A DNA stretch of 13,251 nt from Planctomycetota bacterium. GTDB taxonomy: Bacteria; Planctomycetota; Brocadiia; Brocadiales; Bathyanammoxibiaceae. Positions 1 to 7,494 of the stretch are shown piece by piece; within the stretch, counting starts at the first letter, position 1; each line of letters starts with the position of its first letter. Made by a program: the position numbers and the translations under genes. The notes below the pieces were generated by a model. That model was not told the DNA's origin, did not search any database, and worked only from the letters and a program-made list of their open reading frames with translations. The stretch covers positions 1-13,251 of the forward strand of contig JAUXLO010000018.1 in the NCBI GenBank assembly GCA_030623665.1, given 5' to 3'.

Positions 1-1
1 C

Positions 2-550
2 CACGTAGGCTTCTTTGCGGTGAAGAAGCAGTTTATGCACAAGCTTCCGGGGAGGCTGGTGGGTCTTACCACTGACGTAAAAGGCCGCAGGGGTTTTGTG
101 CTGACGCTTCAGGCCCGCGAGCAGCATATCAGACGCCAGAGGGCCACCTCCAATATATGCACCAACCAGAACCTCCTGGCACTAAGGACATGCATATACC
201 TGTCCTCACTTGGGAAGGAAGGACTCAGGGAACTTGCCGAACTAAACCTGCAAAAGAGCCACTATGCCTTTGACCAGATCTGCGCCATTGACGGCTTCAA
301 GCCGGTCTTCAACGGCAACAGGCCCTTCTTTAATGAATTCGCCATAAACCTGCCCAAAGGGCTGGAATCCCGCATAAACAGCATGCTCTTCAGGGAAAAC
401 ATCATAGGCGGCCTACCCCTGGGCAGGTTTTACCGTGAACTCGAAGGCTCCATGCTCTTCTGTGTGACAGAGAACAAGACAAAGGCCGACATAGACAGGC
501 TGGCGAAGGCCCTTCGAAATGCCTCGGGAGTTGGTAGGGGCAATTCATGA
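2..550 (+). CDS. gcvPA: Glycine dehydrogenase (decarboxylating) subunit 1, C-terminal part
   Basis: This is the last 182 residues of the N-terminal-half subunit of the two-subunit P-protein, a cytoplasmic PLP enzyme that decarboxylates glycine and passes the aminomethyl group to lipoylated H-protein. The open frame runs in from the left edge, so the start lies outside; the family is about 440-450 residues. The segment shows the conserved [23 protein letters not shown] and ATSNICTNQ stretches typical of GcvPA. The fold ends normally around the [19 protein letters not shown] helix. The last residues (about SGVGRGNS) and the TGA stop come from a palindromic repeat, so the native C-terminus was probably replaced. 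gcvPB follows after 43 bases and the two are presumably co-transcribed. Any glycine riboswitch or promoter would lie upstream of this window. Identification is from recognised family motifs. Confidence 0.95.
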   Translation, partial: HVGFFAVKKQFMHKLPGRLVGLTTDVKGRRGFVLTLQAREQHIRRQRATSNICTNQNLLALRTCIYLSSLGKEGLRELAELNLQKSHYAFDQICAIDGFKPVFNGNRPFFNEFAINLPKGLESRINSMLFRENIIGGLPLGRFYRELEGSMLFCVTENKTKADIDRLAKALRNASGVGRGNS

Positions 551-559
551 ATTGCCCCT
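536..559. repeat. 24-bp perfect palindrome (short interspersed repeat)
   Basis: The half-site AGGGGCAATTCA is followed directly by its exact reverse complement, giving 12+12 bp with no loop. It spans the last codons and stop of gcvPA and the first part of the gcvPA-gcvPB gap. Both strands translate in one frame to a [12 protein letters not shown] peptide. I recall that peptide from many spurious ORFs in anammox and other environmental genomes, which suggests a dispersed repeat family (memory, not searched). As RNA it would form a stable hairpin between the two cistrons, but no T-run follows, so it is not a classical terminator. Confidence 0.8.
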
Positions 560-582
560 GCTTGCAGCACCCTACAGCCCGT

Positions 583-587
583 GGGAG
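583..587 (+). promoter_or_regulatory. Ribosome binding site fixing the gcvPB GTG start
   Basis: GGGAG lies six bases before GTG at 594. The only ATG further upstream in frame (519) would start inside gcvPA and translate the palindromic repeat, so the GTG at 594 is preferred. Confidence 0.7.
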
Positions 588-593
588 ACAGTC

Positions 594-2042
594 GTGACCG
601 AGAAACTAATATTTGAAATATCATCCCCGGGCCGCAGGTGTGTACGCCTGCCGGAGGTGGACGTACCGGAAAGACCCCTTGAGGAGCTTTTGCCGCTAAA
701 ACTCCGTAGAGTAAATCAGCCCAGGTTGCCGGAGGTATCTGAGCTGGACGTGGTCAGGCATTTCACCAGACTCTCACAGCTCAATTATTGTATTGATACC
801 AACTTTTATCCCCTGGGCTCCTGCACGATGAAGTACAATCCCAAGATACACGAGGATGTTGCGCGGCTTGACGGTTTCAAAAGACTTCATCCGTATCAAC
901 CCTATGGACAGGTACAGGGTATCTTGCAGCTTCAGTTTGAGTTTATTGACATGCTAAAGAAGGTCTGCGGCTTGCCCGCTTTCTCCCTCCAGCCCTCTGC
1001 AGGGGCACACGCGGAGCTATTGGGAATGATGATAGTCAGGGCCTATTACGAGAAAAAGGGTGAAGCCAGGAATAAGATAATAATCCCTGACTCCGCCCAC
1101 GGCACAAATCCGGCATCGGCAGCACTGTGTGGGTTTGACGTGCTAGAAGTGAAGTCAAACCGACAGGGTACGGTGGATATTAATGCCCTTATGGATGCCA
1201 TGTCGCCTGACGTGGCTGCCCTCATGATTACAAATCCGAATACCCTGGGCATATTCGAGAAGGAGATAACGGAGATTTGCCGGATCCTCCACGAGGCGGG
1301 CGCGCTGGTATACTGCGACGGTGCCAACATGAACGCCCTGCTGGGCAGGATGAGGCCGGGTGATATGGGGATAGACCTGCTCCACCTTAATCTGCACAAG
1401 ACGTTCACCGGACCCCACGGCGGCGGTGGTCCGGGCTCAGGACCGCTCGGGGTCGTGGAGTCACTGAGGCCGTTCCTGCCCGTACCCACGATAGAGCTGA
1501 AGCATGGTACCTATATGCTCAATTACAACCTGCCTGATTCGGTCGGCCGAGTCCGACCCTACTACGGCAATATCGGCGTGATAATCAAGGCGTATTCCTA
1601 TATCCTCGCCATAGGGAAGGAGGGGCTTCCGCGGGTTAGTGAGGCGGCCGTCATAAACGCCAATTATCTAAAGACAAAATTGGCGAAATATTACGACATA
1701 CCCTACCCGGAGGGCTGTCTGCACGAGTTTGTGATATCCGCGAGGAGGCAGAAGGAGCTCGGCGTTACGACGCTTGATATTGCAAAGAGGCTACTCGATT
1801 ACGGCTTCTACGCCCCTACGATTTACTTCCCGCTGATAGTGGAAGAGGCGCTTATGATAGAGCCTACCGAGACAGAGAGCAGAGAAACCCTTGATGCGTT
1901 TGCAGATGCCCTCATAAAGATTGCCGAAGAGGCAGAAAACGACCCGGAGCTGGTGAAGGGCGCACCACACAACACACCGGTCGGCCGGCTTGACGAGGTC
2001 AAGGCCGCCAGAAAACCAGACGTCAGATGGGGTTTTAGCTAG
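594..2042 (+). CDS. gcvPB: Glycine dehydrogenase (decarboxylating) subunit 2
   Basis: This is the catalytic-half subunit of glycine cleavage P-protein, 482 residues from the GTG start, a normal length for GcvPB. It pairs with GcvPA to decarboxylate glycine with PLP and load the lipoyl arm of H-protein. Visible marks are the N-terminal KLIFEISSPGRR, the FYPLGSCTMKYNPK segment at about residues 71-84, SAGAHAEL near 135-142, DSAHGTNPASA near 166-176, and the PLP lysine K269 in HLNLHKTFTGPHGG followed by a glycine-rich loop. The GTG start is chosen because a ribosome binding site precedes it and related proteins begin at this point; the longer open frame back to 519 only adds repeat-derived residues. 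The gene sits 43 bases behind gcvPA and is probably in the same transcript. No obvious terminator follows the TAG stop. Confidence 0.96.
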   Translation: MTEKLIFEISSPGRRCVRLPEVDVPERPLEELLPLKLRRVNQPRLPEVSELDVVRHFTRLSQLNYCIDTNFYPLGSCTMKYNPKIHEDVARLDGFKRLHPYQPYGQVQGILQLQFEFIDMLKKVCGLPAFSLQPSAGAHAELLGMMIVRAYYEKKGEARNKIIIPDSAHGTNPASAALCGFDVLEVKSNRQGTVDINALMDAMSPDVAALMITNPNTLGIFEKEITEICRILHEAGALVYCDGANMNALLGRMRPGDMGIDLLHLNLHKTFTGPHGGGGPGSGPLGVVESLRPFLPVPTIELKHGTYMLNYNLPDSVGRVRPYYGNIGVIIKAYSYILAIGKEGLPRVSEAAVINANYLKTKLAKYYDIPYPEGCLHEFVISARRQKELGVTTLDIAKRLLDYGFYAPTIYFPLIVEEALMIEPTETESRETLDAFADALIKIAEEAENDPELVKGAPHNTPVGRLDEVKAARKPDVRWGFS

Positions 2043-2125
2043 CATTTATACTTGTCTCCTTGACAATAAGACACATGTGTGGCGAAAGGGGTGGTTAAGG
2101 TAACATTTACAACGGAACAAGACAC
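2043..2125 (+). other. Leader segment between gcvPB and the small lipoprotein gene
   Basis: No gene is visible here. There is a TTGACA at 2060-2065 but no acceptable -10 hexamer 16-18 bases on. The 10-base word AAGACACATG occurs at 2068-2077 and again at 2119-2128, where its last three bases are the start codon of the lipoprotein gene. Confidence 0.4.
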
Positions 2126-2299
2126 ATGAAAGAGATTGCCCTATTTATCTTTTTGCTTCTTACAGGGTGTGGGTCCGTGTCAGATTCCGATTACGCACAC
2201 AGAGCCTCCCCTACTACCAATGAAAGCCTAAACGAGTCACTTGATTCTTTTACACAGGAAGAGGAAGCCGGCACCAGCACCTATCTGGCTCCACGATAA
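2126..2299 (+). CDS. Small putative lipoprotein, 57 residues
   Basis: This short open frame encodes MKEIALFIFLLLTGCGSVSD and a further 37 residues. The N-terminus has one charged pair (K2, E3), a hydrophobic core (residues 4-12) and a lipobox LLTGC with Cys15 as the lipidation site, so the product should be a lipid-anchored periplasmic protein of about 43 residues. The mature part is hydrophilic and rich in Ser, Thr, Asp and Glu with no recognised domain. GGA at 2114-2116 is a weak ribosome binding site nine bases before the ATG. It lies between gcvPB and the lipoate ligase gene on the same strand, which fits co-transcription, but nothing ties it to glycine cleavage. I do not recognise the family. 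The real signal-and-lipobox architecture argues against a chance ORF; it could still be a rapidly evolving entericidin-like or orphan lipoprotein. Confidence 0.6.
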   Translation: MKEIALFIFLLLTGCGSVSDSDYAHRASPTTNESLNESLDSFTQEEEAGTSTYLAPR

Positions 2300-2363
2300 A
2301 AAGGCCATCACTCGCATACCTGGATACATGGGGTGTACTATCTAGCTTGCAGGGTATCATGAC

Positions 2364-3233
2364 ATGAATTACGGCAGAAACTGGCGGCTTATACAGGACC
2401 CGCCTCAAGAGGCCTTCACAAATATGGCCGTAGACGAGGCCATTGCAAGGGCCTTAGTGGGTTCTGACAATGGCTCTGTACCCACACTGCGTATCTATGC
2501 GTGGAATCCAAACTCTGTCTCTATAGGCTATTTCCAAAGGATTTCTGACGTAGCAACAGAACTTCGCAAAAATCCTGGATGTCATTCTGGGCCGCCAAAA
2601 GGTGGTGAAGAATCTGGGACAAATGATAGATTCTTCGCTTCGCTCAGAATGACAGCACGACACCGGTATACTTTTCCAGAAGTCTTGGCAGATGATATTG
2701 GGTTAAAGGATTCAGACAACAATTATGATATAGTCCGCAGGCCCACGGGTGGCACAGCCGTCATGCACGACGGCGGCCCAAGTTTTTCATTGGTACTGAA
2801 AGGCGGCGCACACACACCTTCCATGAATATGAAGACGAATATCATTGACCTCTACTCCCTAATGGGCCGGTGTGTTGTAGAGGCACTACGCCGACAGGGC
2901 GTATCTGCAGAGCTATGGGACGGCCCCAAAGGTACTTCCAATAACCCCAATCTATGCATCTCAAACCTCTGCCCGTATGATGTGGTATCCCAGGGGAGAA
3001 AGCTGGCCGGATATGCAGCCAGGCGCCTTCAAGGTGTTACACTTGTTCAGGGCTACATCACCCTCAGCGACGGTTTGACGGCACAGGACCTACGAGATGC
3101 CATAACATGCGCCGTGGAGGACCTGACGGGCGCAAGGCTTATGGACGGGTCGCTCACAGAAGAGGAAGCGACGCTTGCAACCAAGCTGCAGCGGGAAAAG
3201 TATACACACAGGGAATGGAATTATAAGAGGTAG
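2364..3233 (+). CDS. Lipoate/octanoate protein transferase-ligase family (LplA/LipM type) with internal repeat insertion
   Basis: This cytoplasmic enzyme of the BPL/LplA/LipB fold attaches lipoate or octanoate to a lysine of lipoyl domains such as GcvH. The N-terminus (WRLIQDPP, NMAVDEA, TLRIYAWNPNSVSIGYFQ) resembles LipM octanoyltransferases. The core has VRRPTGGTAVMHD at about residues 124-136. Cys198 lies seven residues before Tyr205, where LipM carries its acyl-accepting Cys, and K213 in GRKLAGYAAR is the invariant lysine. Residues 73-97 (bases 2580-2654) are encoded by a 75-bp hairpin repeat inserted in frame without a stop. The stretch between GYFQ and VRRPTGG is therefore much longer than in the family. 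Activity depends on whether this loop tolerates the insert. Octanoyltransferase versus lipoate ligase cannot be settled from sequence alone. The neighbouring gcv genes suggest it serves the glycine cleavage H-protein. Start ATG 2364 has AGGG nine bases upstream. Confidence 0.85.
   Translation: MNYGRNWRLIQDPPQEAFTNMAVDEAIARALVGSDNGSVPTLRIYAWNPNSVSIGYFQRISDVATELRKNPGCHSGPPKGGEESGTNDRFFASLRMTARHRYTFPEVLADDIGLKDSDNNYDIVRRPTGGTAVMHDGGPSFSLVLKGGAHTPSMNMKTNIIDLYSLMGRCVVEALRRQGVSAELWDGPKGTSNNPNLCISNLCPYDVVSQGRKLAGYAARRLQGVTLVQGYITLSDGLTAQDLRDAITCAVEDLTGARLMDGSLTEEEATLATKLQREKYTHREWNYKR
2580..2654. repeat. 75-bp hairpin (MITE/REP-like) element inserted in the lipoyl transferase gene
   Basis: Terminal inverted repeats TGTCATTCTG (2580-2589) and CAGAATGACA (2645-2654) match perfectly. 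A second inner pair, GAAGAATCT (2607-2615) and AGATTCTTC (2628-2636), is also perfect, giving a two-step hairpin with a 12-base loop. The length equals 25 codons and no stop occurs in the host frame. The right arm read on the - strand encodes CHSERSEES, a peptide I recall from many misannotated ORFs over dispersed repeats (memory, not searched). No clear target-site duplication is visible. Confidence 0.8.
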
Positions 3234-3301
3234 GCAACCTCGGGGTATACCGGCTAAAACCCAGCTGTCCTTGTAAGGCCAAAGAATTCCTTTTTGCCGT
3301 T

Positions 3302-4354
3302 TCAAACAGCCTCTGCGACAACCGATTCTATTACTTCCAGGGCGTAGTCAATATCACCGTCGCTGACGTCATGGTGCGTTACCATCCTGCCGCGGCTTCC
3401 GTACAGATGTATGGTGCGGACGCCCCTCTCTGCCAATGCCTGAACAAACTCCTTGCAGTCCCGCCCTCCCATGCTGAAATCAAAGCATACAATATTTGTC
3501 TGCACCGTGTCGATGTCTACCGCATCGTGGCCCATTATCCTCACCAGACCCTCGGCGAGACGGCGGGCTTTTTTGTGGTCCTCCGCCAGCCCCGTTATCA
3601 TCCCATTACCTTCTTCGAGAGCAATGATACCGCAGGCGGCTATAACGCCTACCTGTCTCATCCCTCCGCCCAGCATCTTCCGCGCCTTTCTGGCCTTTTC
3701 TACAAAATCCCTCGGTCCGGCAAGGACTGAGCCCAACGGACAACACAGGCCCTTTGAAAGACAGAACATCACCGTATCGCAATCCCTTGTAAGTTCTTTC
3801 ACGTCAATGTCCTGTGCAACGGCGGAATTAAAGATCCTTGCGCCGTCAAGATGCACAGGCGTGCCATATTTCTTGGCCACTCCGGCAACCTGTTTTGTCT
3901 CCTCAGGGGTAAGGATTGTTCCACCCGCCAGGTTGTTCGTATTCTCGACCACCACCAAGGTAGAGCTTAGAAAGTGAGGGCCCAGATTTAAGGCAGACTC
4001 CACCCCGGCAGGGTCAAGGCGACCCAGGTCGTCTGTACGCTGTGGAAGAAATGTTACACCGGCGAAGGTGCTGGTGCCGCCTAAGGTCAGCTTGTACAGG
4101 TGGGCATTTTCGTCACATACAACGGCGTCACCGGGGCGTGTATGAACGAGTACGGCTACGAGATTGGCCATGGTGCCGCTGGGCAGGAAGAGCCCTGCCT
4201 CTTTGCCCAGCATCGCAGCGGCCACCTCCTCCAGCCGCTGCACCGTTGGGTCTTCACCAAACCCGTCATCCCCCACCACCGCCTCTCCCATGGCCTCCCT
4301 CATCTTTGGGGTAGGATTCGTGACGGTGTCACTCCGCAGGTCTACTATCCTCAT
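3302..4354 (-). CDS. ltaE: Low-specificity L-threonine aldolase
   Basis: This PLP-dependent, fold-type I cytoplasmic enzyme cleaves L-threonine and allo-threonine to glycine and acetaldehyde. At 350 residues it is a normal family length. Diagnostic marks are the start [25 protein letters not shown] near residues 28-37, SGTMANLVA near 59-67, His85 in ENAHLYKL (ring-stacking position), HLDGARIFN near 168-176 with Asp170 and Arg172 for PLP, and the Schiff-base lysine K201 in [12 protein letters not shown]. Its ATG overlaps the parA stop as ATGA, and GAGGA lies three bases before the start, so translation is probably coupled to parA. It is the last gene of the trkH-trkA-parA-ltaE run and converges on the lipoyl transferase gene across 68 bases. 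The glycine it makes could feed the glycine cleavage system encoded nearby; that link is inference. Confidence 0.95.
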   Translation of the reverse strand: MRIVDLRSDTVTNPTPKMREAMGEAVVGDDGFGEDPTVQRLEEVAAAMLGKEAGLFLPSGTMANLVAVLVHTRPGDAVVCDENAHLYKLTLGGTSTFAGVTFLPQRTDDLGRLDPAGVESALNLGPHFLSSTLVVVENTNNLAGGTILTPEETKQVAGVAKKYGTPVHLDGARIFNSAVAQDIDVKELTRDCDTVMFCLSKGLCCPLGSVLAGPRDFVEKARKARKMLGGGMRQVGVIAACGIIALEEGNGMITGLAEDHKKARRLAEGLVRIMGHDAVDIDTVQTNIVCFDFSMGGRDCKEFVQALAERGVRTIHLYGSRGRMVTHHDVSDGDIDYALEVIESVVAEAV

Positions 4355-5136
4355 CTGTCCTCATAGGCCCGTGTCTTCTCAGACTCAATTACTTCGTCTG
4401 CCAGGCTTTCATAGTCCCGTGCCCCCGCACTTCCCGGCGCATACAGATGTATGGGGAGTTCCGATATAGGACATTCTGCCAGCCTGACATTCTCCCTTAT
4501 AGTGGTCTTGAATACCTTGTCGCCGAAATGCTGCCTAAGCTTATCCACCACCTCGCGGCTCAGGTTTGTTCTGCCGTCGTACATGCATGCTATAATCCCG
4601 GTAATCTCCAGCGATGGGTTGAGCCTTTCCTTTACCAACTGGATGGTGTGCGTCAGCGTGACGAGGCCGTTCAGCGCCAGTATCTTCGTCTCGACAGGTA
4701 TAAAGACCTCTCTTGCGGCGGTAAGGGCGTTTATGGTAATAACACCCAGTGACGGTGGGCAGTCAAAGAGGAGGTAATCGTACTCGCCTGCCATACCCTC
4801 CAGTTTCTTCTTTAGGACGGTATCTCTCCCGACCTCGTTGGCAAGGTGCTTTTCTGCACCAGCCAGCTCAACCACTGAGGGGGCGACCCAGAGCCTGTCT
4901 AACTTGGAATCCCTCAGGATCTCGTCCAGGCGTGTTTCTCCGACAAGTACGTCGTAAATGGACCTGGCGTCGCCACTCTCTGTGCCAAATCCCAGCCACG
5001 ACGTCAGATTAGCCTGGGGGTCAAGGTCTATCAGCAGCACCTTCCTGCCTCGTTCCGCCAGGCATGCGCCAAGGTTTACGGCGGTTGTCGTCTTGGCCAC
5101 GCCGCCCTTCTGGTTCGTTATGGCAATACTACGCAT
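4351..5136 (-). CDS. parA: ParA/Soj family partition ATPase
   Basis: This is a deviant-Walker-A ATPase of the ParA/MinD class, which binds DNA non-specifically as an ATP dimer and moves chromosome or plasmid cargo together with ParB. It has 261 residues, the usual length for chromosomal Soj-type proteins without an N-terminal HTH. The deviant Walker A KGGVAKTT sits at residues 10-17 with the signature first lysine K10. [13 protein letters not shown] is near 37-49 and the Walker B FDCPPSLG near 124-131. The C-terminus [18 protein letters not shown] is typical of Soj. No parB or parS site is visible in this window, and the gene is packed between trkA (28 bases upstream) and ltaE (ATGA overlap). 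Upstream GGGCAGAG abuts the ATG, a poor ribosome binding site. It may be the main chromosomal Soj or an orphan paralogue. Confidence 0.92.
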   Translation of the reverse strand: MRSIAITNQKGGVAKTTTAVNLGACLAERGRKVLLIDLDPQANLTSWLGFGTESGDARSIYDVLVGETRLDEILRDSKLDRLWVAPSVVELAGAEKHLANEVGRDTVLKKKLEGMAGEYDYLLFDCPPSLGVITINALTAAREVFIPVETKILALNGLVTLTHTIQLVKERLNPSLEITGIIACMYDGRTNLSREVVDKLRQHFGDKVFKTTIRENVRLAECPISELPIHLYAPGSAGARDYESLADEVIESEKTRAYEDR

Positions 5137-5164
5137 CTCTGCCCAGGGGTATCGGGATGGTTTA

Positions 5165-5857
5165 TTATTTTACGTACTTTTCCACAAAGGCCTCTACGTG
5201 TCTTGTCTCGCCCAAGACAAGCAGTGTGTCTCCCTCGCTGACCACGTAATCAGGGTCTGGCAGTTCACGGATTTCTTCTTCTACTACCTCCCCAGCCTTC
5301 TCGTAGGTAACCTTTTTCTTAATTATGATAGGACGTATCTTATACTTTGCAAAGAGTCCCAGGTTCTTCAGGCTTCTGCCGGCCAGCGTGTTTGCCTTAA
5401 CCTCAATCTCTGCAAGGCTAAGCTCCTCACCAACCTCGACAAGCTCTTCAAGTCCGGGGGAGACTAGCTTCATCGCCACCTTTTCGCCAATATCCCTCTC
5501 CGGAAAGACTATCTCCGTAGCACCGACCATCTTTAATATGTCAGCGTGCAGGCTCGTGCCGGCACGTGCAATTACCGTCTGTATACCCATCTTCTTTACG
5601 ATAGTAGTAGCCAGGATGCTCTCCTCGACGTCCAACCCCATACAGACTATCGCCGCATCCACCTTCTCTATACCGCATTCCCGAAGGGATTCCTCATCCA
5701 TGGTCTCTATCTGGATTGCGGTGGAGATGTCGTCCTTTATGTCCTCAACACGCTTTTTATCGCGGTCAACCCCAATTACCTCTGCGCCCTTATCCATCAA
5801 AACCCTGGCTACTGTTGACCCAAACCGTCCCAGACCTATTACTGCATACTGCTTCAA
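5165..5857 (-). CDS. trkA: Trk/Ktr potassium uptake regulatory subunit (RCK domains)
   Basis: This is a cytoplasmic gating-ring protein that binds NAD(H) or ATP/ADP and controls the TrkH/KtrB potassium channel. At 230 residues it is the short KtrA-like form with one RCK_N and one RCK_C domain. The Rossmann nucleotide loop GLGRFG is at residues 8-13 and the ribose-binding acidic end of beta-2 is D31 in GVDRD. RCK_C covers about residues 140-229. The start is TTG at 5857: TAAGGAG overlaps the trkH stop and lies seven bases upstream, and the protein begins MKQYAVIGLG as family members do. It follows trkH with an 11-base gap, so the two are translationally linked and form one transport unit. Confidence 0.95.
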   Translation of the reverse strand: MKQYAVIGLGRFGSTVARVLMDKGAEVIGVDRDKKRVEDIKDDISTAIQIETMDEESLRECGIEKVDAAIVCMGLDVEESILATTIVKKMGIQTVIARAGTSLHADILKMVGATEIVFPERDIGEKVAMKLVSPGLEELVEVGEELSLAEIEVKANTLAGRSLKNLGLFAKYKIRPIIIKKKVTYEKAGEVVEEEIRELPDPDYVVSEGDTLLVLGETRHVEAFVEKYVK

Positions 5858-5864
5858 ACTAAGA

Positions 5865-5871
5865 CTCCTTA
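5865..5871 (-). promoter_or_regulatory. Ribosome binding site fixing the trkA TTG start
   Basis: TAAGGAG, whose TAA is the trkH stop codon, lies seven bases before the TTG start of trkA. The overlap points to translational coupling of channel and gating subunit. Confidence 0.75.
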
Positions 5872-7299
5872 CCCGACTGCTACCTTTTCCTCCGGGTAGC
5901 TGATCCTTGGGGCCCTTGCTTTTACAAGAAGCAGGGCCAGTGTCAGAGGCCCTAACCTGCCAACAAACATAAGCACCGTAACGACAATCTTTCCCACCGG
6001 GCCCATCTGAGGGGTTATGCCCGTGCTCAGCCCCACTGTACCAAATGCAGAAAAGGCCTCAAAAAGAATTTGTTTAAAACCCCCCTCTTCTACGCTCAGC
6101 AATATTATAGACGATATCAATATTGCAGTAAAAGAGCAAATAAGAATGGCAAATGCCCTTCGAATGGCAACTCTCGGTATAGTACGGCCAAAGACTGCTA
6201 TCTCATCTCTTCCCCTTAGGAAGCCATAGGTTCCAACTGCCAGTAATGCCAGGGCAGTGGTCTTTATCCCGCCGGCAGTGCCACCGGGGGAGCCTCCAAT
6301 AAACATAAGAAACATAAGCATTAGAATGGTCGGGGCGGCAAGGTTAACCGCGTCTACGGTGTGAAAGCCACACGTTCTTGCCATAACCGACTGGAAGTAG
6401 CAGGTCTGAACCTGTTCAAACGGGCCCAGGCTAGCAAGGCTGTAATTCCTTTCAAACAGGTAAAAACATACACCCCCCAGCACTATCAAAACTACCGTAG
6501 TAATGAGCACAAGCTGGGTGTGCAGGGTAATGCCCCCTTCGTGCCTCTCTTTAAAGAGTGACAGAAAGGCGTAGTACAGATTGGCCAACACGTAAAAGCC
6601 CAGCCCCCCAAGGATTGTCAGAGAGGTTATTGTGAGGTTTAAAACGGTGTTGTCACGGTAGCCTACAAGGCTGTCGCTGAAGAGGCAGAATCCGGCATTA
6701 CAGTAGGCTGAAATCGAGTGAAAGAGGGAATAATAGAGCGCAGTCCCCAGGCTGCCAGTATTCCCCACCCAGACAACCAGCAACACGAAGAAGCCGAGTG
6801 CCTCCATAGACAATGTGAATACGACAATAAAGAGCAGCAGGCGCAAGACCTCTTCTACGGATGTTACGTCCAGCACCTCTTTCACTGCAGCTTGCTGGGA
6901 GACGCTAAGTCTTCCGGTAACGACTGCCCCGAAAAAGGCCGCCAACGTCATTATGCCCAGGCCGCCTACCTGTATGAGTACAAGTATGACTATCTGGCCA
7001 AAGGTGGAGAAATACTGCCCGGTATCCCTTACAATTAGACCTGTAACGCAGGTGGCGGAAGTAGCGGTAAAAACGGCGTCTATAAACGGCGTCCTCTCGC
7101 CTGTAGCCGTGGCCAGTGGCAGACTGAGAAACCCGGCACCGATGAATATGATTACCAGAAAACTGCCGCTTATAGCGACTCCGGGTCTCTTACTAACTGC
7201 CCTGATAAATTCAGTTAGTATAGTCAATTTTGTAGGCTCAAGGAGATGTCTGAGGTGTATTTTTGCGGGGAAAAGGTAATAACTGAATGGGCGTCGCAA
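5869..7299 (-). CDS. trkH: Trk/Ktr potassium transporter membrane subunit
   Basis: This inner-membrane channel subunit forms the potassium pore with TrkA/KtrA as its cytoplasmic gate. It is 476 residues, intermediate between KtrB and TrkH. All four pore-loop repeats are visible: SATCVTGL (about 81-88), SAYCNAGF (197-204), MARTCGFHTVD (306-316) and SAFGTVGLSTG (417-427), each with its selectivity glycine. GGSPGGTAGGIKTT (335-348) is the conserved intramembrane loop. About eight further hydrophobic helices lie between. The start is uncertain: TAA at 7303-7305 closes the frame just upstream, no ATG precedes the first helix, and the TTG at 7299 has no visible ribosome binding site. A start further in is possible. 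It is the first gene of the trkH-trkA-parA-ltaE run. Confidence 0.94.
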   Translation of the reverse strand: MRRPFSYYLFPAKIHLRHLLEPTKLTILTEFIRAVSKRPGVAISGSFLVIIFIGAGFLSLPLATATGERTPFIDAVFTATSATCVTGLIVRDTGQYFSTFGQIVILVLIQVGGLGIMTLAAFFGAVVTGRLSVSQQAAVKEVLDVTSVEEVLRLLLFIVVFTLSMEALGFFVLLVVWVGNTGSLGTALYYSLFHSISAYCNAGFCLFSDSLVGYRDNTVLNLTITSLTILGGLGFYVLANLYYAFLSLFKERHEGGITLHTQLVLITTVVLIVLGGVCFYLFERNYSLASLGPFEQVQTCYFQSVMARTCGFHTVDAVNLAAPTILMLMFLMFIGGSPGGTAGGIKTTALALLAVGTYGFLRGRDEIAVFGRTIPRVAIRRAFAILICSFTAILISSIILLSVEEGGFKQILFEAFSAFGTVGLSTGITPQMGPVGKIVVTVLMFVGRLGPLTLALLLVKARAPRISYPEEKVAVG

Positions 7300-7494
7300 G
7301 GTTTAGACTGTCCATAGCTTAGAATGTTGCGGCGCACCTGAGTATCTATAAGTATCGCATTATGCCCTAAAGTCTCTTCCTGCTTTCCCTTAGCATCAGG
7401 CTTCTATCATAAGGCCTGCATAATGTCAAGAATTTTTAGTGATTGACAAGATTGTGGGCATGATTAAGAATAGCGTGAGAAAGGGACAAAAAAC
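7300..7494. other. Divergent intergenic region trkH / apgM
   Basis: No gene is visible here. An 8-bp inverted repeat, CATTATGC at 7358-7365 and GCATAATG at 7418-7425, brackets a 52-base spacer and could be a regulator site. The apgM promoter candidate lies at the right end. I could not find a convincing promoter for trkH. Confidence 0.4.
7443..7471 (+). promoter_or_regulatory. Candidate sigma70-type promoter for the apgM gene
   Basis: The -35 TTGACA (7443-7448) matches consensus and is followed after 17 bases by AAGAAT (7466-7471), four of six matches to the -10 consensus. The predicted transcript would start about 15 bases before the start codon, just ahead of the AAGGGA ribosome binding site at 7481-7486. 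Confidence 0.45.

Noticed and set aside
519..593. N-terminal extension of gcvPB back to ATG 519
   Set aside because: It lies inside gcvPA and the palindrome, has no family resemblance, and the GTG at 594 has a proper ribosome binding site.
430..624. 64-codon - strand open frame across the gcvPA-gcvPB junction
   Set aside because: It is the antisense of gcvPA and of the palindrome; its GAIHELPL stretch comes only from the repeat reading the same on both strands.
2060..2090. TTGACA after gcvPB as a promoter for the lipoprotein or ligase
   Set aside because: No acceptable -10 hexamer occurs 16-18 bases downstream.
3234..3301. Possible bidirectional terminator between the lipoyl transferase and ltaE genes
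   Set aside because: Only short imperfect pairings around AAGAATTCCTT and no stem of useful length.
3453..3977. 174-codon + strand frame opposite ltaE
   Set aside because: Antisense shadow of a clearly conserved threonine aldolase; low-complexity Ser/Pro-rich product with no family features.
5325..5903. 192-codon + strand frame opposite trkA
   Set aside because: Antisense shadow of a conserved RCK protein; Ser-rich translation typical of the reverse strand.
6815..7279. 154-codon + strand frame opposite trkH
   Set aside because: Antisense of conserved pore-loop sequence; no ribosome binding site or recognisable domain.
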